From contig JANQRB010000021.1 of NCBI GenBank assembly GCA_028284775.1, positions 1 to 64,000 on the forward strand: a stretch of DNA of 64,000 nucleotides, in the 5' to 3' direction. Below, piece by piece: positions 15,361 through 25,779 of this stretch (its first letter is position 1; the number at the start of each line of letters is the position of its first letter). Source of the stretch: Candidatus Kapaibacterium sp. (GTDB lineage: Bacteria; Bacteroidota; Ignavibacteria; Kapaibacteriales; UBA7675). Below the pieces are notes generated by a model. It did no database searches. It saw nothing but the letters and a program-made list of their open reading frames with translations, and had not been told where the DNA came from. The position numbers were made by a program, and so were the translations under genes.

Positions 15361-17457
15361 CTATCGTACAATCACAACCGGCTGTTGAATAACACGGCTG
15401 TCAATCGCCAACTGCAAATAATACCTGCCATTAGGAAGATACTGCGCTTCGAGAGCAAGCAAGCCTTCCGACAACTCTCGCGGCTTTAACTCCAATACAA
15501 GCTGACCACGCGGATCGAAGAGCTGAGCTGAGACCAGTGCAGGCATATCGAATTCGTGCAGGTCAACAAAAACCTTGCTGACTGCGGGCTGCGGATAGAT
15601 TGAAATCACAGTCTTCTCTTCCCGCTTCTCCCTGTCCTCCACGCTTGTCGAAGTCGAACCGGTTCGGAACTTGTGCTGCGCGAAGGAGGACGACCATTCA
15701 CTTTCGTTGTCGGCCGTTCGCACGCGCATGCGTACGTAATACTCGGTATCGGTTTTTAATCCGCTTAAAGCGCTGGATGTGCCGGTCAGGTCTGATTGAT
15801 CGAGAACGATATGCTCCTGAACAATAAACGACCCCTCATTCTCAGAGACCTGTAGATCGTATGCTATCGCTCCTTCGACACTCTCCCATTCGATGATAAG
15901 GTTCGTGGGAATTTTATCGGCGCCGGCCGCGGGATTCAGGATACGAGGCGGCAACAGAGTATTCTCGTTCTCGATCGTATAGAAAAGTGCGCGGGCTTCG
16001 CGCCAGTCGCTTTCACCATTCTCGTCCAAGGCCTTGACGCGCGTATAATAGCGATGGTTGAACAACAATCCGTTAAGGATTATACTCGTTTCCTTGGTAA
16101 CTTCATCGACAAGGGCATTTTGATACACGCTTGTGTCGACCATGGAAACTGACAAGGGCTGTGCCGCGATCTGAATACGATATGACGACGCGCCTTCGAT
16201 TGATGTCCATGCAACTTCCACATTTTCAATCTGTTGTGGTTGAACTCCATTCGGTCTGATGAATTTCGGCGCCAGCAGCACATCGCGACCTGTTAATCGA
16301 ATGACAGGACTCATTCGGTAGGCGGCAACCGCAACATCCACTTGAGGGTAAGCCACCAAGGACACGGTCGGTATATCGAGTATATGTGAAGGCGCATACT
16401 CCTGTGTCCAGCTTTGTCCGCCGTCACGTGTCCGCAGGATAATCGGACCGAGTCCCACAGCAATTCCATTGTCGGCATCGGCAAAATCAACATCGAGCAA
16501 ACGAGAGCCTATGCCCTCGATTTGAGATTGTACCTTCCAGGTCATTCCGCCGTCTTCGGAGCTCGCGATCACATTGCGGGCGTTTTGTCCGTTTCCGGCC
16601 AGCGCTTCACCGACTGCCAGGGCCTTACGCGCATCAAAAAAGTGAATGGAACGGAAGTGACCAATTCCATTCTCACTGCGGGGCAGCGGCTCGGAGCGCT
16701 CCCAGGTCTGCCCGCCGTCCAGGCTTTTGAGTATGTAATTCTCTCTTGTGTCAAGGAAATCAAAGTCTTGTACCATGAAGACCGACGGCGCGGGGTTATA
16801 GACTTGCGCATCGAATCTATGACGCTCAAGGGCTGCCGGCGCTACGGACCATGTGCGCCAGCCGTCGTCGGTTGTCAGGAATTCCGAAGGACCAACGCCA
16901 TCCGGGTTGTTTACATTTCCTACACGCGTTTTAATGAGTGCGCCGTGGGAAGCGTCAAACATCGCGCAGGTGGTCACACGCGTATTTGAATCCAGCAATG
17001 TACGCGACCAGGTTTGCCCTCCGTCCGAGGAGACTGAGATCTGCCCTGTGTATTTGTAGCGCACTGTTCCACCTTCAGCAGTCAGAAATTCACGATGCTG
17101 CCCGCTCACTACAATCACATCAGGAGAAGGATAGACGACATCGGTCCACTCGTTCTCTCTCGACTCATCAAAGAAAATCCTCTCCCAGGTTTGCCCGCCG
17201 TCAGTCGAGCGCTGCACAACGGTCCCAAGCGGTTTCTTCGTCGATCGACTGAGTAAAACAAGGTGATCTTTGTCGGCTGCAACCAGGCCTTCATAGATTT
17301 GCCCTCTCTCGGCACTCGCCATCGCCCACTCCGCAGTTCTCTGTGCAAACGCGCCTTGCGTAACAAAGAGCGCGGCAAGTAATAAACATGAGGCCTTGAG
17401 CAGACAGCTTCGCGAGTGTTTTGTTTTCGACCCCGGCATAAGTATTCTTTTCTTCAT
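15361..17457 (-). CDS. Secreted BNR-repeat / fibronectin type III / T9SS protein
   Basis: About 698 residues from the ATG at 17457. An upstream in-frame start at 17484 would put extra residues before the signal peptide. The signal peptide ends near VTQGAFA-QR. Residues about 50-390 contain repeated S-x-DGG-x-TW motifs (STDGGQTWER, SSDGGQTWSR, SLDGGQTWERS, SEDGGMTWKV, TRDGGQSWTQ). These mark an Asp-box/BNR beta-propeller, as in sialidases and photosystem II assembly factor-like proteins. Two FN3-like modules follow (about 400-490 and 500-600). The end is a type A T9SS sorting domain (ISIYPQPAVSKVFVDL ... AQLFDPRGQLVLEL ... GRYYLQLAIDSRVIQQPVVIV). It is probably a cell-surface adhesin or glycan-binding protein. 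No catalytic residues were identified. Confidence 0.85.
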   Translation of the reverse strand: MKKRILMPGSKTKHSRSCLLKASCLLLAALFVTQGAFAQRTAEWAMASAERGQIYEGLVAADKDHLVLLSRSTKKPLGTVVQRSTDGGQTWERIFFDESRENEWTDVVYPSPDVIVVSGQHREFLTAEGGTVRYKYTGQISVSSDGGQTWSRTLLDSNTRVTTCAMFDASHGALIKTRVGNVNNPDGVGPSEFLTTDDGWRTWSVAPAALERHRFDAQVYNPAPSVFMVQDFDFLDTRENYILKSLDGGQTWERSEPLPRSENGIGHFRSIHFFDARKALAVGEALAGNGQNARNVIASSEDGGMTWKVQSQIEGIGSRLLDVDFADADNGIAVGLGPIILRTRDGGQSWTQEYAPSHILDIPTVSLVAYPQVDVAVAAYRMSPVIRLTGRDVLLAPKFIRPNGVQPQQIENVEVAWTSIEGASSYRIQIAAQPLSVSMVDTSVYQNALVDEVTKETSIILNGLLFNHRYYTRVKALDENGESDWREARALFYTIENENTLLPPRILNPAAGADKIPTNLIIEWESVEGAIAYDLQVSENEGSFIVQEHIVLDQSDLTGTSSALSGLKTDTEYYVRMRVRTADNESEWSSSFAQHKFRTGSTSTSVEDREKREEKTVISIYPQPAVSKVFVDLHEFDMPALVSAQLFDPRGQLVLELKPRELSEGLLALEAQYLPNGRYYLQLAIDSRVIQQPVVIVR

Positions 17458-18070
17458 ACAACAAACTCCAGACTTTACAAACAAACAACAAAGCGGATTT
17501 CCCTTAACTATAATTTGGCAAGCTCACTTTCACGCCATCAGACACAATGCAGGAAGAGAATCGACGATTGTTTCAAGCAACAGGCTTGACTGCCGATTTA
17601 CATGATTTCACGACCATCGCGTTGATTGGGCATAGCTATACCAAATGAGTTTGGGAGGGCAGGGCAACAAGACAAGCATGAAGGGTTGCAGGCCAAGAAC
17701 CTTTCTTGCAGAAATTCGTTACTGCCGGCATATAATCGGAGTGATCCGCTGCTCGTCTATAGAGGTTACGCCTATGATGGAGCAAGCTGGGCAACAGATT
17801 ATCGCAAATAGCGAAGGAGCTCTTCAATCAACAAAAATGGCACTGCCGCTCTCACAAGCTGAACCGTCGACCTTCGCGCTCAATATTCAAACCCCGACCT
17901 ACCAATCCGCAAGTGCAGACGGGACATCCCATAAATTCCAAATCTTTTCACACGCTGCAGCAATTGCAAAACAGATCCAATTAGCATATATTTTGCCGGT
18001 CAGGGCCTGCAGTCTGACAGGGCAAGGAAGTTTTTTACATTCAGGCTGGACAAGGATATCTGAGTTCACT
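17458..18070. other. Divergent intergenic region
   Basis: About 610 bases between the divergent BNR/T9SS and OmpA-like genes. The reading frame of the OmpA gene stays open upstream to 17645, but that part has no signal peptide or family text, so I treat it as non-coding. Promoters for both genes should be here; I could not define them. Confidence 0.5.
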
Positions 18071-19348
18071 ATGAAACCAACGCTCTTCGTGATAGTCGCA
18101 ATCATAATGAGCACAATCTCTGGCGCCGAGGCGCAAGACAAACAGGACAGGCTCATCAACACGGCCAGTTTGTTAAGCGGCGCATTTATGCGCGAAAGCC
18201 CGGCATCCTACACCCCCACCAACCTCATGCTCGGCGACATCCAGAACTACGCGCCCGAAGCGCTCTTTGACCAGAGCCCGAAACTCTGGTGTTCGCAGGA
18301 AGGCGCAAGATTTCCCTTTGTCTTTCAAATTGAGCTCACCGAGACATTCGATATCCAAAAGTTGGAATTCGACAATCGCTGCGAGGACTATCCCGGCATT
18401 GCCGCGAAAGATCTCAGCATTCAATTCGCGACTACGGTTCGCAATCCTCGTTTTGAGCCGATAGGCGATTTTACCCTTCGCGAGAATGACCTCAACAGCT
18501 TCGATATTGAAGCGCGGGAGGCGCGGATTATCAGGATTGAAATTCGATCGAACCACGGCAACAGCCAATACACGGAGCTCGCCGAATTCAAAGCCTTGGG
18601 CATTCCGAAGCTGCCGGATATCCGAACCATCGCTATCGACGGCAGGTGGCGCTCCAACTGGGGAGATGTGTTTTTTCAGCAGAACAATACGCTCTTTAAC
18701 GGACATTATGTTTACAACGAGGGCAAGATACGCTTCGGCGGCATCGAGCGCAATCGTCTGAGCTATCGCTGGGTGGAAAAGAAGATTCAGCGCGAAGGCC
18801 AGACCCTGATGTTTCTCAATCAGGAAGGCACACGCTTAACAGGCGTCTGGTGCTACGATGATAACTGGAAGGAGTTTGGCTTCTGGATACTCGAACGGGA
18901 TTCCGGCGTTCCCTTTGCTCCCGCAAGTGCCACGGACCCGGCGCCGCAAGCGGAAGTCGTCGAAGCTGTTGTCGACGAAATGCGTAAAGAGTTAACAAGT
19001 AACAGGAAGCTGATTTTGTACGGTATCAACTTTCGCAAAAACTCATCGGAGATACTGCCGGCATCTATCTCCGTCTTACGACAACTGGCTGAATTGCTGT
19101 CGGCGACCCCGGACCTGAAAATTCGCATCGAGGGCCATACGGATAGCGACGGCGGCCTGGCTTACAACGACAGACTTTCCAACGAGCGCGCCGCCGCCGT
19201 TCAGACCTATCTGACAAGCGAACATGGAATCGCCATCGAGCGCATCGACATTGAAGGCAAAGGCGAGCGCTTTCCTGTCTCGAGCAATGAAACGGAATTT
19301 GGCAAAGCCGCAAATCGCCGTGTTGAAATCCATCAAAGCTTTAAGTAA
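18071..19348 (+). CDS. OmpA-family outer membrane / peptidoglycan-binding protein with discoidin-like domain
   Basis: 425 residues from the ATG at 18071, chosen because it opens a typical signal peptide (MKPTLFVIVAIIMSTISGAEA-QDK). Residues about 25-180 look like a galactose-binding-like (F5/8 type C) module: LINTASLLSGAF, WCSQEGARFPFVFQIELTE, ARIIRIEIRSNHGNSQYTELAEFKALG. About 185-290 is a small beta-rich part with IDGRWRSNWGDVFFQ and LTGVWCYDDNWKEFGFW. Residues about 305-425 are an OmpA/MotB domain with INFRKNSSEILP, IRIEGHTDSDGG, LSNERAAAVQTYL and ANRRVEI, which binds peptidoglycan. There is no porin barrel. It likely bridges the outer membrane or surface ligands to the cell wall. Confidence 0.85.
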   Translation: MKPTLFVIVAIIMSTISGAEAQDKQDRLINTASLLSGAFMRESPASYTPTNLMLGDIQNYAPEALFDQSPKLWCSQEGARFPFVFQIELTETFDIQKLEFDNRCEDYPGIAAKDLSIQFATTVRNPRFEPIGDFTLRENDLNSFDIEAREARIIRIEIRSNHGNSQYTELAEFKALGIPKLPDIRTIAIDGRWRSNWGDVFFQQNNTLFNGHYVYNEGKIRFGGIERNRLSYRWVEKKIQREGQTLMFLNQEGTRLTGVWCYDDNWKEFGFWILERDSGVPFAPASATDPAPQAEVVEAVVDEMRKELTSNRKLILYGINFRKNSSEILPASISVLRQLAELLSATPDLKIRIEGHTDSDGGLAYNDRLSNERAAAVQTYLTSEHGIAIERIDIEGKGERFPVSSNETEFGKAANRRVEIHQSFK

Positions 19349-19542
19349 AAATGGCTTAAAGAGATTTCCCGCCCTAAGTTTTTCTGCGCCAACAAATACT
19401 TCCGCATTCCATTACGGTATTCCCCAAGCGTGATAAACACGCTGTCGAATACGCCATCTGCACTTTGACAAGTTTTTAACATGCAGATCCGGCTGCGAAG
19501 ACCGCCGAGAAGCAGATAGATAAAACTCCTGATCTTAAAGTT

Positions 19543-22500
19543 TTACCTTCCCGTCAGAACTTTCTCTGTTGCATGAAATGGTCCCGAACTGAAACGCAGG
19601 AAATACAATCCCGCGCCTGAGTCCGTCATGCGTATCCGGCTGCGATAGCTTCCGGGGGGCCGATGGGCATCCCAGACGAGCGCAATCCGGCGTCCCGTCA
19701 CATCAAAGACGGCGACTTTCGTGTGAGCGGGCAGGGCCACGCTATACTCGATTTCAAGTACCTTGGACAAGGGCGCCGATAGGATCCGCAAGGCATAGCC
19801 TGTTGAAGAAGATACGATCCCGCGCGCATTGTGCAGACATGTCCGGTCGAGCGTCAGGCCGCCGTCGATTTCGCGAATTTCGGCGCAGTCGATTCGGCCG
19901 TCCAGCGAACGTAGTTCAGGCAAGACCGCTGCGAACAATGACTCGGCAGTGCTCAGCAATACTTCAAAATCCAGAGCAAGGACTTCGCCGGAGCGCAGTG
20001 ACGCGGCGCTGTCGGGAGCATGCGCCTGCACAAGGAGCATTGATTTGTCGGCGCTGAGGCTGCTCTTCAGCGTCCAGCCGTCGATGGCCGGTCCTGCCAG
20101 CGGGCTTTCCTGATACAGATCGAGATTCCGCGAATCAAAGCGCAGCGCCAGGCTGAAGGCGCGGATTTCGGATTGCTCGGAGGCCCATGCGCCCTCAAGC
20201 GCCGCCGTAATCGGAAGCCGCAGCCGCTCACCGGGCATATATGATCCTTGCAGGGTAGCGGCCTGTAAGCTTAAACGCGATCGCGCCTCCACTTTAACCA
20301 GGACGCTGTCTTCGGTCGGGCAGCCACTCTCGCTCTCGCCCCGCAGCCTGTAGACGGTGCTGCGCGTCGGAGCGGCGACGGGATTGAGGACCCGCGGGTC
20401 ATCCAGGCCATCCGCCGGCGACCAGACAAAAGCGCCGGCATTGCCGGATCCGCCCAGGCGAACTTGATCGCCGGCACAGATCGTTGTGTCCCGGCCCGCG
20501 TCGATTACCGCCGGATCGAGAACAGACACAAATACAGAGTCGCGGGCGGCGCAAAAGCCGTCATGGAAGTCAACGAAATACCAAGCTGACTCCCGCGGCG
20601 CTGCCAGTGTCTGCGGCCGCTCGGGATCGCTCAGCCCCACAGCAGGCGACCATCGATATCTGCCCGGCGGTCCGGTGACCCGCAGTTCGACAACATCGCC
20701 GCGACAGATCGCTGTAACAGGGGCGGCTTTGATGACGGGCGCCGGTCGGACCGTCACGACAACGCTGGCCTGCGTGGCACAGCCGGCCGCATTGACTGCC
20801 CACAAAGTGTAGTGGGTGCTGCCTGCGGGTCTGGCAATCGGTTCTTTGCGCCGCGGATCGTCAAGACCGACAGCGGGCGACCAGCGGTAGTCATATTCAT
20901 CGGAGCCATTGACCCGCAACTGAACGCCAGCGGGATCATTGGAGCACAATACAGGCGGCGTAAAGAGAGAAATGGAAGGCTGTTCCACAACTCTGATGTA
21001 GATTTCCGCAGTATAGCGACATGTTCCGCTGGTGGCGATGAGCGTGAAAGTAGTAGAACGTTTGGGCCACGCAAGCGGAGAAGCGCTGGCGGGGTCATCC
21101 AGCTCCGTCGCCGGAAACCAGCGGAACTCGCTGCCGCCGCGAGCCCTCAGACGCACGCTGTCGCCCGCGCAAATTTCTGTACTTTCCGCATCAATCTTTG
21201 ATTCAAGGCTTTTCACGGCATTCAGCAGGATGCTGTCGCGGCGTCGACAAAAGCTGCGCCTGTCGGTCACTTCCAGGTAGAGCCAGCCGGTCCGGCGCAC
21301 AACCAGCTCCGGTCGCGCCGCAGCGGGATCGCTGACCATGGACGCCGGCTCCCAGCGAAAGTCATAATCGCCGCCGGCTGATTCGGCCACAATCCAGGGA
21401 CGCAGCTCAATTGTGTCGCCCGCGCAAACATCAATCTCTTCCTCCATTTCGATCCTAAAGCTCGGATGCACGTTAACCTGAATCTGCGCGCTGTCCACAC
21501 AATCGCCTGAGCGGAATACGACCGTATAGGTGCTGCTGCTCTCCGGCCGGGCGCGCGGTGAAGCGCTGAAAGGATCGTCGAGCGAGGCGGCGGGAGACCA
21601 CTGGTACGACTCGGCGCCGCTTGCGAAAAGCCGGGCGACGCCGCCGGCGCAAATTAGGCTATCCCCCCATACCTGCACCTCGCGCGGATCGAACACGCGT
21701 ACCTGTAGATCGGCGCTGGCTGAACAGCCGTTCGTATCGCTTACATGCAAGGTGTAGCTGCCGTTGTGCCGCGTGCGGAGAATCGGACGCAGTACGCTGG
21801 CATCATTGAGGCCGGTTGAAGGCGTCCAGCGAATCCGGTAATGATCGCCGGGCGGGTTAATGACTGCCTGAAGCTGCACCGTTTCATCGGGACAGACCCT
21901 TACAGGTTGCGTAAAAATCTCCGGCGCGGGCAGCACGATTACCCTGACGCTGTCCATGGCCGGACACCCCCTGGCATCGCGCACCCTCAGATAGTAGGTC
22001 GATGTCTTTAGCGGCGTGACGCGTGTCCGCAGCGAGTCCGGCTCTTTGACGGCCGCGGCAGGCGACCAGCGAGCGCTCAGCGCCAGTTTGCTGCGGCCTT
22101 CCAGGATTGCGGTTTCACCCTGGCAGATTGTGGTGTCGCGCCCGGCGTCAACCTGAATGCGCTCGGCGGGAATGTTAACAAAGAAGTGCGTTGTATCTGC
22201 CCTGTTCCGCGCCCGGACAATCAGACGCACCTTGTGACGGCCGGGCGCAGCGTAACAAATTTGGCGCGGATTGCGGGCGGTGGACGACGAGGGATCAGCG
22301 CCTGGAAAATCCCATTGCCACGAGCTCGGGTTGCCATCGCTGCGATCGCTAAAGTCAAGGCAGTTGCTATTGCAATCGATCCGGACGCCGGCCGAGCGAG
22401 CAGTAAGGCAAGTGTTAAACTGCAAGCGGTCGTACCTGGCGTCGATAAAATTCGGTAATCCGTTAGCCAGCAGACCGTCGCCGACTCGCAGGCCCTTGTG

Positions 22501-23586
22501 GTCATAATCGCAGTCGTCGCCCTCGCGATCGGGATAGTTTATCACCCCAAGGTAGCCTTCGGAGCCGGCGTAGCTGACATAGATTTTGCCGTCGGGCGCC
22601 AGTTGCATCGCCAGTCCGCTCTCAAACGTCGATGTTCCGTCGAAGATGCGCCTGCGCGTGTCTTCCAGATTTAAGCCGCCGCCAAAACTGTACTGATCAA
22701 TCACCATCCGCCGCCGGCTGTTTTCCTGTGAAACGCCGGTGACATAGAAGCGCCGGCTGCCCGGCGCGAAGGATGCTCCGTAGAGCTGCCGAAAGCCGAG
22801 GGGTAGCCTTGCTGACAAATTCAGATAACCCGAACTGCGATTGAACCCAGCGACGGTAATCCAGTCGGCGCCGTTGATTGACAGGAGGCTGCTGCCGTTT
22901 GGCGACGCTTTAAGGTAGCCTACCTCGGTGCTCATCGTTCTGCCGAAGCTTGAAATAACCGGATCGGGATCGATAATGTCGGGCCCGGCCCGGAACGCAT
23001 GATATGCTTCGATGGGATGGGCCTGCGCTATGACCCAGAATTCCTGTCCGTTGGCATGCGGTATGGCGGTAAGTTTTTCGCCCGCGCGCGGCCCCATAAG
23101 CGGTCGGTTTTTTTGCAGCAGCAGGCCCAGTCCGTTGTTTGCGCTCATATCCACGGTGGAATAGTGAATGCCCGCATTGGGCGGATCGATATAAATGCCG
23201 GCATCGGAGGTCACGATATAGTAGCGGCTTTTGCAGCTCGCGGGTACAATCAGCGCGCTTTGGGTCGAGCTGAAATGTCCGGCCAGACCGCTGCCGCCTG
23301 CCATCATTTCGTGGTTACGATTCCAGACCGTAATACCGTCCGTGTAAAACAAGAGAGTGCCCGATTGCCAGTCAGCGATGGAGGCGCAGCCCTCCTGGGT
23401 GCGAATCCGGCTGGGCCGTACCACTTCCGGACGCCCCCGGTTGAAATCCAGCGCAGCCCCATAGCCGAAATGCCAGATGTTCTGATCCTTCTGAGCGGCG
23501 GCGGGCAAGGCCGTCGCAAGAATCATAAGCAATGTTAAAAGGCCGGGACGCAGGGATGCACCCGCACTGACGAGCCGCACTGGCAT
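19543..23586 (-). CDS. Large secreted protein: beta-propeller-like N-terminus, PKD, eight Ig-like repeats, cohesin-like region, T9SS domain
   Basis: 1347 residues with a signal peptide (LTLLMILATALPAAA-QK). Residues 30-390 resemble the propeller of gliding-motility-associated proteins (DQNIWHFGYGAALDFN, APDGKIYVSYAGSEGYLGVI). A PKD domain follows (SWQWDFPGADPSSS...GRHKVRLIV). Eight tandem units of about 75-85 residues come next. Most carry an early Cys (TTICAGD-like), a W-S/T-P motif with a GLDDP-like stretch, and a second Cys before DSVxVxV. This pattern suggests one disulfide per Ig-like unit. A cohesin-like section (MPGERLRLPITAAL...RAFSLALRFDSRNLDLYQ) precedes a C-terminal T9SS domain (SKVLEIEYSVALPAHTKVAVFDVTGRRI...GLYFLRFSSG). 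A long filamentous surface adhesin is the likely role. GC is higher than in neighbouring genes. Confidence 0.88.
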   Translation of the reverse strand: MPVRLVSAGASLRPGLLTLLMILATALPAAAQKDQNIWHFGYGAALDFNRGRPEVVRPSRIRTQEGCASIADWQSGTLLFYTDGITVWNRNHEMMAGGSGLAGHFSSTQSALIVPASCKSRYYIVTSDAGIYIDPPNAGIHYSTVDMSANNGLGLLLQKNRPLMGPRAGEKLTAIPHANGQEFWVIAQAHPIEAYHAFRAGPDIIDPDPVISSFGRTMSTEVGYLKASPNGSSLLSINGADWITVAGFNRSSGYLNLSARLPLGFRQLYGASFAPGSRRFYVTGVSQENSRRRMVIDQYSFGGGLNLEDTRRRIFDGTSTFESGLAMQLAPDGKIYVSYAGSEGYLGVINYPDREGDDCDYDHKGLRVGDGLLANGLPNFIDARYDRLQFNTCLTARSAGVRIDCNSNCLDFSDRSDGNPSSWQWDFPGADPSSSTARNPRQICYAAPGRHKVRLIVRARNRADTTHFFVNIPAERIQVDAGRDTTICQGETAILEGRSKLALSARWSPAAAVKEPDSLRTRVTPLKTSTYYLRVRDARGCPAMDSVRVIVLPAPEIFTQPVRVCPDETVQLQAVINPPGDHYRIRWTPSTGLNDASVLRPILRTRHNGSYTLHVSDTNGCSASADLQVRVFDPREVQVWGDSLICAGGVARLFASGAESYQWSPAASLDDPFSASPRARPESSSTYTVVFRSGDCVDSAQIQVNVHPSFRIEMEEEIDVCAGDTIELRPWIVAESAGGDYDFRWEPASMVSDPAAARPELVVRRTGWLYLEVTDRRSFCRRRDSILLNAVKSLESKIDAESTEICAGDSVRLRARGGSEFRWFPATELDDPASASPLAWPKRSTTFTLIATSGTCRYTAEIYIRVVEQPSISLFTPPVLCSNDPAGVQLRVNGSDEYDYRWSPAVGLDDPRRKEPIARPAGSTHYTLWAVNAAGCATQASVVVTVRPAPVIKAAPVTAICRGDVVELRVTGPPGRYRWSPAVGLSDPERPQTLAAPRESAWYFVDFHDGFCAARDSVFVSVLDPAVIDAGRDTTICAGDQVRLGGSGNAGAFVWSPADGLDDPRVLNPVAAPTRSTVYRLRGESESGCPTEDSVLVKVEARSRLSLQAATLQGSYMPGERLRLPITAALEGAWASEQSEIRAFSLALRFDSRNLDLYQESPLAGPAIDGWTLKSSLSADKSMLLVQAHAPDSAASLRSGEVLALDFEVLLSTAESLFAAVLPELRSLDGRIDCAEIREIDGGLTLDRTCLHNARGIVSSSTGYALRILSAPLSKVLEIEYSVALPAHTKVAVFDVTGRRIALVWDAHRPPGSYRSRIRMTDSGAGLYFLRFSSGPFHATEKVLTGR

Positions 23587-24219
23587 AAAACAAGCTCCAG
23601 TCTAGATCGCTAAAAGTAAATACATGATGCGGACGGGGGAGGCTTAGGCCGCTGCGATATGCCGGAAGGCCGCAGTGCAGACGACCTCACGGTCTCCGCT
23701 CTTTTGGTGGCGCGAATATGACACTGCACAATCCAGTATGTCTCATGCAAAGCCGGCGGCAATTATCGGCTTCACGATCCGCTCGGTGTCCGCTGCAGCC
23801 AGCAATGAGGCGTATACCGCGACCACGCACAGGCATTCCGATCGCCGCTGTTTGTGCTCATTTCGGTCCTGATCGAGACTGCAGCCAGCATGGAGAACAA
23901 TGTCTAGTGATGAACAATTACCGGCAAGTCTTTAACAGAAGCAGGCGGGCCTGTCAGAGCAGTCCTTAAGCGAATAGAATAAAAGGTGGAACGTCGATCC
24001 AGCCCGGTTTAACTAACGCGTATCGAGGCGGCAGCGCTGGATCTCTATCGTGTCGTTCAGGGAAACGTAACTTCGCTGCGCTGGCGGTCCGATAGTTCTC
24101 GAGTCAGACTCTGCCGTAGTCAGCGATTGGCAACAGCCGGCATTAAGTCAGGAATTTTCACGCCTACAGACTTAACAAGTGTCGCAAATCGGAGTCGTTC
24201 GTCCGCATGGCAGCTCAGC
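23587..24219. other. Gene-free stretch
   Basis: About 630 bases between the large surface protein and the end of the TPR gene. No gene, repeat or terminator was recognised. The first part must hold the promoter of the surface protein gene (minus strand). Confidence 0.5.
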
Positions 24220-25104
24220 CTACAGTGAGATTTCAATCAGTCCCTTCAATCTGATATCGTTCTGATTGTTAATAGTCGTCGCTTCGGCGATTTTCATATC
24301 ATCCCCGAATATTTCTTTGATATAGCCAATTGCTTCCTCTTCGGAATCAGCCAGCGTCGTTACGACCAGTTTCCTGCTTCGCTCGATTTGATGCAGGTAC
24401 AATTTATCGTTGTCGCCCGGCTCATCCATCAGCTCCCGATAAATCCTCATCGCGTCTCTGTTGCTGAAGTCGGTCTGAATTGTTCTTTTGATGAGGATGC
24501 GCGCTTTATCCTTAAATCCCAACTCATGATATGCTTTGCCGGTGTAGTAATACACATCGGACATCTCAAACACGACATCCTGATGATCCGCATTTTCAAG
24601 ATCTCCGAACTCATTGTCGTAAGCGGCTATTATCTCGGCGAACTTTCGCTGTTGAAACAATATTCGATATCGCACTGAGTCGAATTCGTGTTTGTAATCA
24701 AGCACTTTACTTCCGTGGATAAACGCCAGCGCTTCATCATAGCGTGCTTCTTTACAGAACAAGACCGCGACATTCAGACTGATAAGCTCTGCATCGGCAT
24801 CCTCAAATTCGAGGGTCTTCTTGTAGGATTCATGCGCCGAAGCAAAATTATGCAGGGTCGCTTCAATGTTCGCTTTCTTAAACCACAATTGCCATTGATT
24901 TGGAAAGAGCCGGAGACCGGCATCGACAACCGACGCGGCTTTCGTTGCATCGCCATCGATCAAAAAACACTCGCTGAGAAGATTATAGCCGTTAATATTG
25001 TTTTGCTGAATCAAGGTCTCCGCGGCCGCCTTCGCTTCATCCTGCCCTCCATTGTAAAGAGCTTCGAATGCTTCCTTGATATAATTTGCCGTGTCGCTCT
25101 TCAT
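24220..25104 (-). CDS. TPR-repeat protein at the end of the molybdenum cofactor operon
   Basis: 294 residues of alpha-helical repeat. TPR-like units include GYNLLSECFLIDGDATKAASVVDAGLRLFPN, QWQLWFKKANIEATLHNFASAHESYKKTLEFE, and YYYTGKAYHELGFKDKARILIKRTIQTD. The last 60 residues (RKLVVTTLADSEEEAIGYIKEIFGDDM...) differ and look like a small alpha/beta tail. There is no signal peptide, so it is cytosolic. It starts 48 bases after mobA on the same strand, so co-transcription is likely. It could be a scaffold for cofactor insertion or simply a passenger. I know no Moco gene of this type. Confidence 0.7.
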   Translation of the reverse strand: MKSDTANYIKEAFEALYNGGQDEAKAAAETLIQQNNINGYNLLSECFLIDGDATKAASVVDAGLRLFPNQWQLWFKKANIEATLHNFASAHESYKKTLEFEDADAELISLNVAVLFCKEARYDEALAFIHGSKVLDYKHEFDSVRYRILFQQRKFAEIIAAYDNEFGDLENADHQDVVFEMSDVYYYTGKAYHELGFKDKARILIKRTIQTDFSNRDAMRIYRELMDEPGDNDKLYLHQIERSRKLVVTTLADSEEEAIGYIKEIFGDDMKIAEATTINNQNDIRLKGLIEISL

Positions 25105-25152
25105 GATAGTTTCTCGATAAATTTAACATTCATGCAATAGCTTTCAGGGTTT

Positions 25153-25779
25153 CTATTCTGTTCCTGACGCCAGGATGTTCAGGATTTCTTCATATTCATG
25201 CGGCTTGTTCATATTGTAAAATGTGCCTGCCCGATAATTGGGGATTTCACTCTCGGCGTCAAGCACTTTTGCATCCATTTGTCTGACCAGTTCCAGTACC
25301 TTACATCCTCGTTTCTTTTGATCGCCGGCCCTGGATTCCTTAACATCATTGTCCGCAAGCAGTGCGTCGATTACAGGTATTGCGTCTTTGTGATAGACGC
25401 CCGCCAGTTGCTGATAATACCCGTCTGCTTTTGCAATCGTAATTCTTTTTTCGGTTCTATAACTCGCAAGAAAGTCGATAGTGTCGCGATTCATAAGCTG
25501 CATATCGCATGAAATCACGAAGTTTTTGTCGGTAGTTGAGGCTGTGAGACCGGCGTGAATACCGGCGATCGGCCCGGCCTTCAGGTGTGTATCCTCTACC
25601 ATCCGCAATCCAAGGAACTCATATTCCGCTGGAGAGTTGGTACTTAATATCAGCCGGGGAAACAAGTCCCGCATCAGGGCAACGATCCGTTCGATAGCCG
25701 TCGAATCTCCGATTTTTAACAGCGACTTATTCCGCCCCATCCGGAGGCTTTTGCCGCCGGAAAGTATAATGCCGGTCAT
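25153..25779 (-). CDS. mobA: Molybdenum cofactor guanylyltransferase
   Basis: 208 residues from the ATG at 25779, which overlaps the moeA stop as ATGA. A start at 25791 would overlap more. The GTP-binding opening GIILSGGKSLRMGRNKSLL is the NTP-transferase signature (GG-x-S-x-RMG-x-NK), followed by AGPIAGIHAGL and the metal-binding FVISCDMQLMN. MobA attaches GMP to Mo-molybdopterin to give the MGD cofactor, which the NarG-type enzyme in this window needs. The length is typical (about 190-210). It is translationally coupled to moeA. Confidence 0.92.
   Translation of the reverse strand: MTGIILSGGKSLRMGRNKSLLKIGDSTAIERIVALMRDLFPRLILSTNSPAEYEFLGLRMVEDTHLKAGPIAGIHAGLTASTTDKNFVISCDMQLMNRDTIDFLASYRTEKRITIAKADGYYQQLAGVYHKDAIPVIDALLADNDVKESRAGDQKKRGCKVLELVRQMDAKVLDAESEIPNYRAGTFYNMNKPHEYEEILNILASGTE

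Noticed and set aside
17645..18070. In-frame extension of the OmpA-like gene.
   Set aside because: The signal peptide starts at 18071; the upstream part has no domain and would hide the signal.
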